Of a stretch of DNA of 64,000 bases, positions 63,735 to 64,000 are shown in pieces. How positions within the stretch are numbered: the stretch's first letter is position 1; every line of letters starts with the position of its first letter. The position numbers and the translations under genes are program-made. This stretch comes from Arcticimaribacter sp965277835 (GTDB lineage Bacteria > Bacteroidota > Bacteroidia > Flavobacteriales > Flavobacteriaceae): NCBI GenBank assembly GCA_965277835.1, contig OZ255841.1:1550001-1614000 (forward strand). Reading direction: 5' to 3'. Under the pieces are notes generated by a model. It made no database searches and was not told where the DNA came from. It was given only the letters and a program-made list of their open reading frames with translations.

Positions 63735-64000
63735 TTATGGTTTAACAAGTTCAATACGATCGTCTAATAATCGTATTAATTTGCGTTTATATAAAAACCC
63801 AATGGCTTTTTTAAACGCTTTCTTACTCATATTTAGAGTGCTTTTAATGGCTTCGGGACTGCTTTTGTCGGTTAGTGATATAAATCCGTTTTGTTTCAAA
63901 ACCACCATTATGGAATCACAATCTATATCAATAACATTTAAAAACCCTTGTGGACGTAGAGATACGTCTATTTTCCCGTCTTCACGAATATTTTTAATAT
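63735..64000 (-). CDS. CvfB/YitL-like S1 RNA-binding protein, C-terminal part (5' end off window)
   Basis: 88 codons enter from the right edge and end at the stop 63737-63735. REDGKIDVSLRPQGF is the third S1-like unit's end, and SLTDKSSPEAIKSTLNMSKKAFKKAIGFLYKKRLIRLLDDRIELV is the C-terminal winged helix typical of CvfB. RNA-binding virulence/regulatory factor in Gram-positives; role here unproven. Missing N-terminal S1 domains lie outside the window. Confidence 0.85.
   Translation of the reverse strand, partial: IKNIREDGKIDVSLRPQGFLNVIDIDCDSIMVVLKQNGFISLTDKSSPEAIKSTLNMSKKAFKKAIGFLYKRKLIRLLDDRIELVKP

Noticed and set aside
1..64000. CRISPR arrays, transposases, integrases, restriction or toxin-antitoxin modules
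   Set aside because: Looked for regular repeats and the usual protein motifs on both strands; none was found.

Overview
The window comes from an AT-rich, gene-dense Bacteroidota genome, most likely a member of the Flavobacteriia. The evidence is the TonB-dependent receptor, lineage-typical families (DUF4837, GIN/DUF2807, GH3-like, DUF4389, GlnRS), a ribosomal protein L21 with a C-terminal extension, and many TAnnTTTG (-7) boxes, the Bacteroidota sigma-ABfr promoter type. Two perfect ParB-binding parS sites flank mnmG, so the window is probably close to oriC. No phage, CRISPR array, insertion sequence or rRNA was seen.

Layout. (1) 1-4.9 kb is a thiamine-linked region: a TonB-dependent receptor cut by the window edge with a near-consensus TPP riboswitch in its leader, a YkoF-like thiamine-binding protein, a NadR-like ATPase/kinase and an Sfp-type phosphopantetheinyl transferase. 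Two small unknown or little-known genes lie between. (2) 5.0-8.9 kb: ahcY, rpmA, rplU and a large repeat-bearing lipoprotein. (3) 8.9-22.2 kb is a surface-polysaccharide cluster. It holds a complete PglF/E/D/C-type set for UDP-di-N-acetylbacillosamine or a related sugar, a UDP-HexNAc 6-dehydrogenase, glycosyltransferases, a KdsB-like cytidylyltransferase and an MBOAT/SGNH O-acylation pair. No Wzx flippase or Wzy polymerase was recognised. (4) 22.3-29 kb: lepA, a DUF4389 membrane protein, an esterase, a (alpha/alpha)6 glycosidase lipoprotein, elaA-like and rpiB. (5) 29.3-44.9 kb is housekeeping: rnr, a GIN-domain protein, tRNA-Cys, folB, glnS, an SPFH protein, gltX, ybeY, mnmG, a methyltransferase, holB, pgk, a DUF4837 lipoprotein, tatA and an M23 peptidase. 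(6) 44.9-52.5 kb: a GH3-like enzyme, the dTDP-rhamnose genes rfbBACD, a GT2 enzyme, a SAP-domain protein and ugd. (7) 52.4-54.6 kb: a PafA-type alkaline phosphatase bracketed by a 64-bp direct repeat of the ugd 3' end. (8) 54.7-64 kb: a small lipoprotein, two GNATs, fumC, a DUF616-like protein, an indoleamine-dioxygenase-like protein, a GH65 phosphorylase with a PfkB kinase, and a partial cvfB-like gene.

How it fits together. Blocks 3, 6 and 7 supply nucleotide sugars (bacillosamine-type, UDP-uronates, dTDP-rhamnose) and transferases for cell-surface glycans. Block 1 looks like thiamine uptake under TPP feedback. Several automatic start positions fall inside promoter -7 boxes and were moved downstream (ahcY, tatA, the M23 gene); gltX and ybeY starts were also moved.
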